Of a DNA stretch of 64,000 nucleotides, positions 1-9,374 are shown piece by piece. Numbering within the stretch: position 1 is the stretch's first letter; every line of letters starts with the position of its first letter. The translations under genes were made by a program, and so were the position numbers. The notes under the pieces were generated by a model that was given only the letters and a program-made list of their open reading frames with translations, was not told the origin of the DNA and did no database searches. Location: positions 310,001-374,000 of the forward strand of contig NZ_JBDKWZ010000005.1 of the NCBI RefSeq assembly GCF_039710355.1, read 5' to 3'. This DNA comes from Rapidithrix thailandica. Lineage in GTDB: Bacteria; Bacteroidota; Bacteroidia; Cytophagales; Flammeovirgaceae.

Positions 1-3000
1 CAATTCAAAAGTGAATTGGCCGATGTGTTGCATAGTGTGATCCCGCAAAAATACCGGGCGGCCATGGAAGAGAAGAGCCAGACGAACCCGGAGTTTCTGT
101 CGGATCACGAATTGGAGTTGCTCTATCAACCCTTGAACATCAAGGTACTGATGGCGATCCGTTCGGACAAAATGAGCCTGATGAATCAGTTAAAAGATTA
201 TTTGCCGGGCGTGTTGAATAAGACTTACGAATTGGGTGCTTTGAGTCCGATACAGGCCGAAGATGCCATTCTGAATCCCGCCTATAAAAGAGGAGAGGAG
301 TTTATTTGCCCGCCTTTTGATTTTAGTGACATCGCCTTGGACAGGATTCTGGGTTTTTTGACTAAAGGAGGAGAGCAAAAGATTGAGTCCTTTCAGTTGC
401 AGATTATTTGCCAGTCGGTGGAAAGCATGGTCTTGGAAGAGGGAAAGCGCTTGGTTGAGCCGGAAGACTTGGGAGATATCAGCAATTTTTTTAAAAACTA
501 CTATGATAATTTAATCGCGAAAATTCCCGATCCGGACGACCGGGTCAATGCCCGGGTATTTATTGAAGAAGGGTTGATATTTGAAGATGACCAACGCAGG
601 TTGAGTTTGTACGAAGGGCAGATTTATAAAAACTACAACATCAGTAAAGAACTCCTCCGGCAGTTAGTCAACACCCATTTGCTCCGGGCGGAACCCAACA
701 CTGCAGGAGGCTTTTCTTTTGAATTGAGTCACGATTCGTTGGTGGTGCCGATTCTGAATGCCAAGCAAAAACGTTTGGCTCTGGAAGCGGAAGCCAATGC
801 CCAGCGAAAGTTGGAGGAAGAACGTCTGGCCGAGCAAAAACGCCTGGAAGAAGAGCGAAAAGAACAATCGGTAAAATATACCAAACGCATCGCTGTCATT
901 ATTGGCGTGGCTTTGATTCTTTCCATGGGTTTGTCCATCCTTGCCTACCTGGACCGGAAGGAGGCCCTTCGCAGTTCTCAGCAACTGGAAATTGCCATGG
1001 ATTCGCTGGAAATAAAGCGACATCAGTTAGAAGACTTGTTAAAAATATTGCGGCTGGAGAAAGATACTGCCGAAATGCGCAGGGTTGAGGCCGAATTGTT
1101 ACGTGTGGAAGCGGATGAGCAAAGGCGATATGCCGAAGAACAACGTCTGATTGCTTTGGAACAGGCTTTTAGCTTGCAAAAGCAACTACAACGATATGAT
1201 ATTTTAAAGAACGAAGCCCGTTGGTTGGGAAATCTGACGGAGAAGCAAAAAGAGTTTGCCGTGGATACGCTTTTGCGATTGGTAGACCGTCCTGCTCAGT
1301 ACAATATGGTGAAAAATTCCATGGTGCTGGCGGCAGAATCAAAATTACATGCGCAAAATAACTTGTTGATGTCATTAAAGTTGGCCAAGGAGGCCTTGGC
1401 CATCAACCGTAATTCCATTACACAAACCGTCACCGAGCATATCCCTGACAATCTGCTATTGCCTCAAACCACCTTTGTGCAAGACCGGCCACTAGAAACT
1501 GTGGTGATCACACCTGACAACCAGCAGGCAATGATGGCAAACGCTTACCAAGATGAATTGCTCATCTTGGATTTGTCAACAGGAAAGAGACAGAGAGTAC
1601 AAGCACATAGGGGGGGAGTCAGTAAGATGGCCCTTTCATCGGATGGAAGCATACTTGTGACCGCAGGTACATATGATAAAACCGTTAAAATATGGCCGCT
1701 TTCCAGTATGGTTCCGGTCACCCTCTCAGGAAATGAAACCAATGTCCGGAACGTATTGATTTCCCAAGACGGAAAGTTATTGGCCGTGAGCCTGGAAGAC
1801 GGCAGCCTGAAACTCTGGAACCGGGCAGGGCAATTGGTAAAATCTTTTACAACATATGATCGAATTAACTCTATGGTGTTTGGGCTGGGAGGAAGGTACT
1901 TGTTTGTAGGCTTGTACGATAAGGTGGAAGTGATCGATGTAGCTGTGGAGAAAGTGATAGGTGTGTTGGAAACAGGGTATTCGGACAATAATGCCATGGC
2001 TGTGTCTGTAGACGGGCATTACTTGTTGACGGCCAGTTATAATACCATACAACTTTGGGAAAATAACTGGAATAAAAGCCCACTGAAAACCTATAAACAA
2101 CAACAAGTTCAACAGCAGGTGGTAAAAGCCCCGAAAGAAGAGAAAAACCAGAAACGGGGCTACAATAAAGCCCAACTACAAATGGTACAGCAACCACTGG
2201 AGCCTCAGGTGGAGATAGAGCCGGAAAACTTTCAGCCTGACTATGTGGAGAGCAGGCAGTTTCTCGGGCATCAAAAAGGGATAAAATGCTTACAGTTCTC
2301 AAAGGATGCCCGGTATATATTATCGGCCTCGGACGACAATACGGCCCGTGTTTGGGAACTGGGAAGCGAAGAGGCCCGGAATATCCTGATCGGTCATGAA
2401 AAGAAAGTCACCCAGGCCCGCTTTGTCTACCAAGACAGGTATGTCATGAGCGTTTCGGAAGACAGTACCCTGCGTTTGTGGGATTATCTGAATAACCGGG
2501 TCCTTTCGGTAAATGACCTGTTCCAAAGTGAAGCCTTGGAGCCCCTTTCCATGAAAGATAAATTTGAATACGGGGTATTAGAAGTAGAAGACCTGATCCT
2601 GAAAGGGAACCTGGAAGACATCTTACATGCGGCCCGGATTTACTACCAGGATGTATATGGGTTTCGCTCCGTGGGAGACAGCTTGTATTATCAGGAAAGG
2701 TATTCTCAAGATTCTGCTTATTTAGCGAAAGCAAAAGAATTGACACAAACCATCTTTAACCGTTTTGACGGACAGCTTTCCTCTGAACAGGCTTTGTTAG
2801 ACCGGGTCAATACATTACTGGCAGATATTTATGATAAAGAAGTGTTGATTAATGCCCTCCACATACCGGAAACGGAACTATTGGGAAAAGTGAGTTCGGC
2901 CGTTCGGATCCGGGTATTCCAATTGAAACATGCTCAACTCGACAAACAAAAGGCCAATTCTGTGATTAAAATGCTGGAAGGAAAAGGCAATCAAATGGCA

Positions 3001-4680
3001 GAACTCGAAAAATACCGTTTGTTTGAAGCGTATTGGCAAGGAAGCATGCAGGTCTTTGAACAATTGGAAAGCAGGTATCCGAATGATAAGGAACTGATGA
3101 AGGATTACTCGATGGCTTTGAACGATTTCGGAATAGTCTTTCACAATGAGTTGGACGATTATGAAAAAGCCTTGAGTTTTTACCTGAAAGCTGTTAAAGT
3201 GGATGCCCGGAACAAATGGGCTTGGCGCAATCAAGGCATTGTATATGCCAACAAAGAGCAATCCGCTAAGGCAATACAAGCCTTGGAAAAAGCCATAGCG
3301 GTGGATTCGGCCTATGCGGATGCCTATTATTATCTGGGAAGGGAATATGGTGAGCAGAAACAATACAAGAAAGCCGTGGAATATTTGAATAAGGCCACTG
3401 CGCTCAGCCCGGACAATGCGGATTACTGGAACACGCTCGGGATTAATTACGAAGGAAACGGCAACAATGAATTCGCCGAGAAGAGCTACCGGAAAGCCAT
3501 TGAAATAGACGCCAATCATAAATGGGCCTGGCGAAACCTGGGCATGATGTATAAAGAAGAAGGCCGCTATGACGAAGCCAAAAAACATTTGCAACAGGCT
3601 ATCCGGATCGATCCGGAATATGTCAATGCCATCTTTAATCTGGGGGTGGTTTATGATGAAAATAAGGAGTTGGCACAAGCCAAAGTAAAATATCGTAAAG
3701 TACTGGAACTAGACCCCGAATACCAATGGGCCTGGCGGAACCTGGGTGATATCTACCGTTTGGAAAATGACCAAAGGACAGCGGTGGATGCCTATAGAAA
3801 AGCCCTGGCCATTGATCCCGAATACCCACAGGCATTCAATGGAATGGGTTTGAGTTTTCAAAAACTCAAAAACTACCCCCGGGCCATTTATTATTTTGAA
3901 AAAGCGCTGAAGGCCGATTCGTTACACAAATGGGCCTGGCGGAACTTGGGAGAGGTTTACCGGGAGCAAAACCAGTTTCAAAAAGCGATCGATCATTATC
4001 AACAAGCGGTGGGCATTGATGCTAACTACATCGCTCCCTTGAACGAAATGGGATTGGCTTACGAAGAGTGGGGCAAAGAGCAAGAAGCTATTCAAGCTTA
4101 TACCAAAGCCGTTACGTCAGATCCTACTTACAAATGGGCCTGGAGAAATATGGGCTTGCTCTACTTCCAATCCCAAAAGCTGCAAGAAGCTTACGACTGT
4201 TTTCAAAAAGCCGATGCGATTGACCCTGACTACCTGAATCAAAATGATTGGTCAAATTTGGGCAATGCCTTTTTTAATGGGAAACAGTATGAAAATACGG
4301 TCAAAATATATGAGCTTCTTACCCAAAAACACCCCGATAACCTGACCAACTGGGGGAATTTAAGTTATTATTACCTGTTTACCCGGCAATACAGCCAAGC
4401 AATTGAAGTCGCAAACAAAGGCATTGCCATGGGAGAAGAAGGGGAGTGGGTATATACAAACCTGGCTTTGGGCTATTTGCTTTCCGGTAACTTTGATAAA
4501 GCCGCTTCTATTTATAATCAATTGAAAAACAAAGCCTATACCCAGGATGATCGCTATGGGGATCAGTATAAATATTACAAGGAGGTCTTTTTGAGCGACT
4601 TGATGCAGCTTGAGAATGCCGGAATTATCAGAGCAGATCAGGCGGATGTAAAACGGGTGAGGGAAGAAGTCTTGAATTAA
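1..4680 (+). CDS. nSTAND1-TM-WD40-TPR signalling protein, 5' end outside window
   Basis: The frame is open from base 1, so the N-terminus is missing; the first internal TTG is at 16 and residues below count from there. Residues 1-110 resemble the end of an nSTAND1 NTPase module (KVLMAIRSDKMS, then LSPIQAEDAILNPAY). A winged-helix-like end follows (FELSHDSLVVPIL, about 235-250), then a charged coiled coil. One transmembrane helix spans about 290-311, followed by a second coiled coil, about six WD40 blades (500-840) and a long TPR array (1030-1500). STAND proteins are ATP-dependent switches; WD40 and TPR parts usually act as sensors. The P-loop and any effector domain would lie upstream of the window. 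The TPRs carry a WAWRN motif at 1068, 1170, 1238, 1306 and 1374. The membrane helix suggests an inner-membrane scaffold. Function is unknown; signalling or defence is inference. Confidence 0.85.
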   Translation, partial: QFKSELADVLHSVIPQKYRAAMEEKSQTNPEFLSDHELELLYQPLNIKVLMAIRSDKMSLMNQLKDYLPGVLNKTYELGALSPIQAEDAILNPAYKRGEEFICPPFDFSDIALDRILGFLTKGGEQKIESFQLQIICQSVESMVLEEGKRLVEPEDLGDISNFFKNYYDNLIAKIPDPDDRVNARVFIEEGLIFEDDQRRLSLYEGQIYKNYNISKELLRQLVNTHLLRAEPNTAGGFSFELSHDSLVVPILNAKQKRLALEAEANAQRKLEEERLAEQKRLEEERKEQSVKYTKRIAVIIGVALILSMGLSILAYLDRKEALRSSQQLEIAMDSLEIKRHQLEDLLKILRLEKDTAEMRRVEAELLRVEADEQRRYAEEQRLIALEQAFSLQKQLQRYDILKNEARWLGNLTEKQKEFAVDTLLRLVDRPAQYNMVKNSMVLAAESKLHAQNNLLMSLKLAKEALAINRNSITQTVTEHIPDNLLLPQTTFVQDRPLETVVITPDNQQAMMANAYQDELLILDLSTGKRQRVQAHRGGVSKMALSSDGSILVTAGTYDKTVKIWPLSSMVPVTLSGNETNVRNVLISQDGKLLAVSLEDGSLKLWNRAGQLVKSFTTYDRINSMVFGLGGRYLFVGLYDKVEVIDVAVEKVIGVLETGYSDNNAMAVSVDGHYLLTASYNTIQLWENNWNKSPLKTYKQQQVQQQVVKAPKEEKNQKRGYNKAQLQMVQQPLEPQVEIEPENFQPDYVESRQFLGHQKGIKCLQFSKDARYILSASDDNTARVWELGSEEARNILIGHEKKVTQARFVYQDRYVMSVSEDSTLRLWDYLNNRVLSVNDLFQSEALEPLSMKDKFEYGVLEVEDLILKGNLEDILHAARIYYQDVYGFRSVGDSLYYQERYSQDSAYLAKAKELTQTIFNRFDGQLSSEQALLDRVNTLLADIYDKEVLINALHIPETELLGKVSSAVRIRVFQLKHAQLDKQKANSVIKMLEGKGNQMAELEKYRLFEAYWQGSMQVFEQLESRYPNDKELMKDYSMALNDFGIVFHNELDDYEKALSFYLKAVKVDARNKWAWRNQGIVYANKEQSAKAIQALEKAIAVDSAYADAYYYLGREYGEQKQYKKAVEYLNKATALSPDNADYWNTLGINYEGNGNNEFAEKSYRKAIEIDANHKWAWRNLGMMYKEEGRYDEAKKHLQQAIRIDPEYVNAIFNLGVVYDENKELAQAKVKYRKVLELDPEYQWAWRNLGDIYRLENDQRTAVDAYRKALAIDPEYPQAFNGMGLSFQKLKNYPRAIYYFEKALKADSLHKWAWRNLGEVYREQNQFQKAIDHYQQAVGIDANYIAPLNEMGLAYEEWGKEQEAIQAYTKAVTSDPTYKWAWRNMGLLYFQSQKLQEAYDCFQKADAIDPDYLNQNDWSNLGNAFFNGKQYENTVKIYELLTQKHPDNLTNWGNLSYYYLFTRQYSQAIEVANKGIAMGEEGEWVYTNLALGYLLSGNFDKAASIYNQLKNKAYTQDDRYGDQYKYYKEVFLSDLMQLENAGIIRADQADVKRVREEVLN

Positions 4681-4844
4681 TCTTTCAGCCCATTCATATT
4701 TTCAAAACAGTACTAATATACACAGCTAAAATGAAAGTGACACAGATGTACACTTGGGCTAAAAGATTCTTTCTCAGTTGAATAAAATTTTTGAATGAAC
4801 GGAAGTTATTTTTTTCAAACATAAAAAAATAGTAATTTCGGAGA

Positions 4845-5537
4845 GTGAGAGATTATGTGATATTTGTAGATACGGAAACCTCCGGCTTGCCTAAGGATTG
4901 GAACAAGCCGTACTCGGCTGAAAAGAATTGGCCTTTTATCGTTCAGATCGCCTGGACAGTATGTACCAAAGATGGAAATGAAATTAAATATGAAAATCAC
5001 TACATAGAAGATAAGGACTACGAAATCCTGGAGGCTTCCCGTCAGATTCATGGCATTTCTCATGAGTTTCTCCAACGGCACGGCAAAGAGAGAAGGGAAG
5101 TGATGCAACGCTTGTTGGCAGACTTGAAAAAATACAACCCGTTAGTGGTGAGCCATTTTATTCCCTTGGACTACCATATGTTAGGCGTTGGCTTTTTTCG
5201 GGCAGGCTTGGAGAATCCGCTTCAATACATGCCTAAGTTCTGTACCATGCAGCTAACGTATCAGTTTGTGGGCTCACCTCATCAAAAGTTTTTGAGGTTG
5301 GGGCAACTGTATACCAGGCTTTTCCAAACCACTCTGGAAAATCAGCATAATGCACTGGTGGATGCCCGTGCAACTGCCCGTTGCTTTTTTGAGTTGCAAA
5401 AAAGAGGGGACATCACTGACAAAATCATCACCAAACAACAAGAAAAAGGGTCCAAATGGCTTGCATTAAATAAAGGAGTTGGCATTGTTATTATGCTTCT
5501 CGTAATTTTGTCTTTGTTTATGTATCATTATGTATGA
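4845..5537 (+). CDS. DnaQ-like 3'-5' exonuclease with C-terminal membrane anchor
   Basis: This 230-residue protein has the DEDDh exonuclease motifs: Exo I FVDTETSG with Asp9 and Glu11, Exo II around Asp109, and Exo III with His168 and Asp173 (HNALVDAR). Such enzymes trim 3' ends of DNA or RNA with two metal ions. Unusually for the family, the last 25 residues form a hydrophobic helix (GIVIMLLVILSLFMY), so the enzyme is probably tethered to the inner membrane. The GTG start is chosen because an in-frame TAA lies at 4833 with no other start codon between. The stop overlaps the next gene by 4 bases, showing translational coupling. DnaQ-like and cNMP/CBS/DUF294 genes are a recurrent pair in bacteria. 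Substrate is unknown. Confidence 0.85.
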   Translation: MRDYVIFVDTETSGLPKDWNKPYSAEKNWPFIVQIAWTVCTKDGNEIKYENHYIEDKDYEILEASRQIHGISHEFLQRHGKERREVMQRLLADLKKYNPLVVSHFIPLDYHMLGVGFFRAGLENPLQYMPKFCTMQLTYQFVGSPHQKFLRLGQLYTRLFQTTLENQHNALVDARATARCFFELQKRGDITDKIITKQQEKGSKWLALNKGVGIVIMLLVILSLFMYHYV

Positions 5538-7441
5538 ATAGCCAGTTAGCATTCCTGAAATCTGTCAAACCGTTTCATGTTTTACCCGATGATGTATTAT
5601 TGGAGGTCCTGGACTTGTTAGAGGAAGTGTCTTATAAAAAAGATGCGCCTATCTATTTGCAGGACGTGTCGAAGATGCGCGGGGTGGAAATCATCAGTAA
5701 AGGAAAGTTTGAGTCTTTTTTTTACGACAGTGAGCAAAACAAACGGATGGTGGAGTATTATGAGAGGGGGTATTGTTACGGAGGTATTTCCGTACTGCTT
5801 AATAAAAAGAAATCAATCCGTACCATTATAGCCAAAAAGGGCACGAAAGTCTACTTTCTGCATCGAAAGCATTTCAAAGCTTTGTGCCAGGCTTATGAGG
5901 AGTTTTTTCATTATTTCACAGCGGAATTTGGCCGCTTGATGCTGAATGATGAATACGCGCATTTTGTAAGTCCGGCCACCACCATAGAAGAAAATTTTAT
6001 CGCTTCGGATCAACTGTATTCACGGAAAATCGAAACGATAGAACCCCGCGAAATCATTTCTTGCACCAGCAAGACGCCTATTTATAAAGTAGCCCGGCTG
6101 ATGGGTGAGCATAAAGTCAGTTGCCTGTTTATCAAAGACTCTTCAGGGCAGATAGTAGGATATGTGACGGACATTACGTTGCGCGATAATGTATTGGCAC
6201 AATGTATTCCCACTGACCAGCCGGTGGCCAATGTGATGGATAATCCTATTGTTTCCATTTCCGACCAATGTTATGTGTACGAGGCAATATTGCTGATGTT
6301 TCGAAACAAAATCCGTTACTTGTTGATTGAGAAAGACGGGCAATTGCAAGGGGTCATCAGCCGGAACCGTTTGTTGGGAGAGCAGGCCCAGTCTCCCTTT
6401 GTTTTCATTCAGTCGGTCAAGTTGGCCATTTCGGTAGATGAGCTGAAAGCAAAATGGGAGAAAGTACCGGTCATTGTTCAGCAATTGTTGAACCGGGGAG
6501 TAAAAGCTGAGATTGTAAACCAGGTAATTACTACCGTTTCGGACGCCATTGCCTTGAAAGTGATCGAGGGGGTGATTGAAGAAATGGGGGCTCCTCCGGC
6601 CAAGTTTGTGTTTATGGTATTGGGCAGTGAAGGCAGGAAAGAACAGACGTTGAAAACCGATCAGGACAACGCCATCATTTACGAAGACAAGGCGAATGAA
6701 CAAAGAGAACTGGTGCGTGAGTATTTTCTCAAATTTGCCTCGTTGGTATCCGAACGCCTGGATTATATCGGTTTTAGTTTTTGCAAAGGAGGCCTGATGG
6801 CGAAAAACCCTAAGTGGACCCATTCGCTCTCTCACTGGAAACGGAATTATGTAAGTTGGATCAACCAGTCTGTGCCGGAAACGGTAATGAATATCGCTAC
6901 TTTTTTTGATTGCCGGTATATTTATGGTGAGGTGAAAATCATGCAGGAGTTGCAGGAGTATTTACGCCAGGAGCTGGATAAACCACTGGACCGCTTTCTG
7001 TACCATATGGCCAATAATGCTTTGCAGTACGAACCTCCTTTGACATTTTTCAATAGCATTCGCACCTTTACCAAAGGCTCGCAAAAGGTGTTTAACCTGA
7101 AAAATGCCATGACACCTATTGTGGATTTGGTAAGGGTATATGCCTTGAAATATATGATCTTCAAAACCAATACCGGGGAACGTCTGGAAGCCTTGAAAGA
7201 GAAGGGTGTTTTTTCCGAAAAGGAATTCAGCGAATTAATTCAGGCGTATTACTATTTAATGAGTTTGCGACTTAAGAAACAGGCCGTCCAGGTAATTAAT
7301 GACCATTCAGAACCGCATAATTACTTTGACCCGAAAAGTATTACCAAAATCGAGAAAGTAACCTTGAAAGAGACGTTTAAAGTAATCCAGGATTTCCAAT
7401 TGAAAATCAAAGTAGAGTTTACCAAAAGTATTTTTGGATGA
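5534..7441 (+). CDS. cNMP-binding / CBS pair / DUF294 nucleotidyltransferase-like protein
   Basis: The 635-residue protein has three parts. A cyclic-nucleotide-binding-like domain spans about 10-140. Two CBS repeats span about 165-285 (VSCLFIKDSSGQIVGYVTD and IRYLLIEKDGQLQGVISRN). A DUF294 putative nucleotidyltransferase starts near 350, with MVLGSEGRKEQTLKTDQDNA holding the GS and D-x-D core seen in GlnD-type enzymes, followed by the DUF294 C-terminal helical domain. It starts inside the exonuclease stop (ATGA). The architecture suggests a sensor of cyclic and adenine nucleotides that modifies or controls a partner; whether it transfers nucleotides is not established for the family. The co-transcribed exonuclease is the obvious candidate partner, which is inference. 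Confidence 0.88.
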   Translation: MNSQLAFLKSVKPFHVLPDDVLLEVLDLLEEVSYKKDAPIYLQDVSKMRGVEIISKGKFESFFYDSEQNKRMVEYYERGYCYGGISVLLNKKKSIRTIIAKKGTKVYFLHRKHFKALCQAYEEFFHYFTAEFGRLMLNDEYAHFVSPATTIEENFIASDQLYSRKIETIEPREIISCTSKTPIYKVARLMGEHKVSCLFIKDSSGQIVGYVTDITLRDNVLAQCIPTDQPVANVMDNPIVSISDQCYVYEAILLMFRNKIRYLLIEKDGQLQGVISRNRLLGEQAQSPFVFIQSVKLAISVDELKAKWEKVPVIVQQLLNRGVKAEIVNQVITTVSDAIALKVIEGVIEEMGAPPAKFVFMVLGSEGRKEQTLKTDQDNAIIYEDKANEQRELVREYFLKFASLVSERLDYIGFSFCKGGLMAKNPKWTHSLSHWKRNYVSWINQSVPETVMNIATFFDCRYIYGEVKIMQELQEYLRQELDKPLDRFLYHMANNALQYEPPLTFFNSIRTFTKGSQKVFNLKNAMTPIVDLVRVYALKYMIFKTNTGERLEALKEKGVFSEKEFSELIQAYYYLMSLRLKKQAVQVINDHSEPHNYFDPKSITKIEKVTLKETFKVIQDFQLKIKVEFTKSIFG

Positions 7442-7464
7442 TGCTCGGCAGAATGCTCGGCAGA
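7441..7464. repeat. 12-bp perfect tandem duplication
   Basis: ATGCTCGGCAGA occurs twice in direct tandem, beginning on the last base of the upstream stop codon. It lies outside any coding frame. It is probably a slippage product. Confidence 0.9.
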
Positions 7465-7500
7465 ACATAAAAAGAGGCTATTAGAAAAAGTCGATCTATA

Positions 7501-7567
7501 GCCACAAAGGCACTAAGGTTTACACAGAAATATCGCATGATAAATCAACGCTTTGTGACTTTGCGGC
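7501..7567. terminator. Imperfect inverted repeat between convergent genes
   Basis: The arms 7501-7519 and 7549-7567 pair at about 15 of 19 positions (GCCACAAAGGCACTAAGG against CGCTTTGTGACTTTGCGGC) and are followed by ATTTTTGTT. It separates two converging genes, so a bidirectional terminator is likely. The CACAAAGGCAC-type sequence could also be one member of a dispersed repeat family. Confidence 0.55.
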
Positions 7568-7588
7568 ATTTTTGTTGGCAAGGCTGGG

Positions 7589-8584
7589 TTATGTCCGTTC
7601 CAATTCCGGAGTTTGTGCTCTGCCACAACGGTCTTCGATATGATAGTCGTTTCTGTTCGGGTGGTTAAGAGAGGTCATTTCCGCCATGAAACCCGCTAGA
7701 AAAAGTTGGGCTCCTACAATCAAAGCCACTAAGGCTAAGAAGAACAGAGGTTGCTCTACAATATCTCTACGGGGAAGTTGATTTAATACATGAATGTAAT
7801 ACAACTTCTCACCGATCAAGTAAAGTGCCATGATAAAACCGGCCAGGAAAGAGAGAGAACCCAATGTACCGAAGAAGTGCATGGGTTTTTTTCTGAAACG
7901 GGTAACAAAAGAGATGGACAATAAGTCCAAAAAACCGTAGATAAACCGCTCCAAACCGAACTTGGTCATACCATACTTCCGGGCCCTGTGTTGTACTGTC
8001 TTTTCGCCTATTTTCCGGAAGCCTTCCCATTTGGCAATCACCGGGATGTAACGATGCATTTCCCCATTGACTTCCACGGTTTTTACCACTTTGTTTTTAT
8101 ACGCTTTCAAACCACAGTTAAAGTCATGTAGTTTGATACCACTCATCACCCGGGTCGTATAGTTAAATAGCTTGCTGGGGATGGTTTTGGTAATAGGGTC
8201 GTAGCGTTTCTTTTTCCATCCGGATACCAGGTCATATCCCTCTTCCACGATCATTTTAAACAGGCCGGGAATTTCGTCCGGGCTGTCTTGCAAGTCAGCA
8301 TCCATGGTGATCACTACCGTGCCCGTTGCCTCTCTGAAGCCGACATTCAAGGCCGCTGATTTTCCATAGTTTCGTAGAAAGCTAAGGCCTTTGATATGTT
8401 GGTTTTCTTTGGCCAGTTGGTTGATAATTTCCCATGAACGGTCAGTGCTTCCGTCATTGACCATAATGATTTCATAGGTATACCCATGGGTATCCATCAC
8501 CTTTTTGATCCATTCGACCAATTCCGGCAAAGATTCTTCTTCGTTGTACAGAGGGATAACTACTGAGATATCAAGCTTACTCAT
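7589..8584 (-). CDS. Polyprenyl-phosphate glycosyltransferase, GT2 (GtrB/DPM-like)
   Basis: This 331-residue protein has an N-terminal GT-A domain typical of dolichol/undecaprenyl-phosphate sugar transferases: ISVVIPLYNEEESLPEL, VNDGSTDRSW and the metal-binding MDADLQDSPDEIP. Two C-terminal membrane helices follow (near FLAGFIMALYLIGEKLYY and LVALIVGAQLFLAGFMAEM). It would move a sugar from a nucleotide donor to undecaprenyl phosphate at the cytoplasmic face for envelope glycan or lipid modification. The ATG at 8584 is preferred because it directly precedes the conserved first strand (SKLDISVVIPLYN); a start at 8626 would add 14 residues without family character. It is the last gene of a minus-strand group with DUF4199 and HAD genes. 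The sugar is unknown. Confidence 0.9.
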   Translation of the reverse strand: MSKLDISVVIPLYNEEESLPELVEWIKKVMDTHGYTYEIIMVNDGSTDRSWEIINQLAKENQHIKGLSFLRNYGKSAALNVGFREATGTVVITMDADLQDSPDEIPGLFKMIVEEGYDLVSGWKKKRYDPITKTIPSKLFNYTTRVMSGIKLHDFNCGLKAYKNKVVKTVEVNGEMHRYIPVIAKWEGFRKIGEKTVQHRARKYGMTKFGLERFIYGFLDLLSISFVTRFRKKPMHFFGTLGSLSFLAGFIMALYLIGEKLYYIHVLNQLPRRDIVEQPLFFLALVALIVGAQLFLAGFMAEMTSLNHPNRNDYHIEDRCGRAQTPELERT

Positions 8585-8673
8585 GTGCTTACTAGACAGT
8601 TGACAAGTGGAGGAATACCCTTTCAAAAGACCCGAAAGGGATTCACATCTATTTCTAATAGGAAAAGCCTTAC

Positions 8674-9195
8674 TTACACTTCGTATTCAGGTTTTTCTTT
8701 TTTCATAATGGCAGCAATAATCAAAGAAATCAGAAAGCCGAAGAATACATTTCCCAGAGTACCTGCAATAAATAGTGTCAGGGGGGTGATAAATTTGGTC
8801 ATCATCGCCATCACCTGTTCTACCATCTCTTCTGTAAATTGAGGGTTCCGGGCATATTGATCGCGCAAGGCGTTTAAAATAACCTGGATAACGGAATCAT
8901 CGATAAAGATCATGTATAAGTACGTGAGCAGTCCGGAGCCAAAGCCCGCAATCAATCCGGTTAGTGTGCCCAATTTCAATCCTTCCGAATACTTCATAAA
9001 ACCTTCATTGGATGTGCGAAACTCCCGGAAAGCAAATACAAAGACGAGGATGAAGATCAAATAATTGATGGTTGCGAACAATTGATCATCCGTTTTATTT
9101 GTCACATTTAACACAAAACTGTAAGCAAAAGAGGCTACAGCCAGGATGAGCCCATATTTAATCGCAACAGGTTTAACTGATAATTTATCTTCCAT
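8674..9195 (-). CDS. DUF4199 family membrane protein
   Basis: The 173-residue product has four hydrophobic segments: near the start (YGLILAVASFAYSFVL), LIFILVFVFAF, LGTLTGLIAGFGSGLLTYLY, and a C-terminal pair ending in FGFLISLIIAAIMKKEKPE. This matches DUF4199, a family of unknown function common in Bacteroidota and often found beside GT2 glycosyltransferases, as here. The start at 9195 gives the usual family length; a longer frame to 9327 would add a 44-residue non-homologous tail. The final lysine-rich stretch is probably cytoplasmic. A role in envelope biogenesis is suggested only by the neighbours. Confidence 0.8.
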   Translation of the reverse strand: MEDKLSVKPVAIKYGLILAVASFAYSFVLNVTNKTDDQLFATINYLIFILVFVFAFREFRTSNEGFMKYSEGLKLGTLTGLIAGFGSGLLTYLYMIFIDDSVIQVILNALRDQYARNPQFTEEMVEQVMAMMTKFITPLTLFIAGTLGNVFFGFLISLIIAAIMKKEKPEYEV

Positions 9196-9374
9196 GGTAT
9201 TAAATGATTTATTGAACGGATACAGGCGTAAAGTTAGGGGAGGATTTGAATTATACCAATTAATTGGATACAGGTTCCTCCCTGTTGGAATGAAGAAACC
9301 GGACCCGCTGGAAATAGCCGGTTCCAAACCACTTCCGGTAAGTCCGGCCGGTTTTCCTCCCCTGGGCTTTCCCG

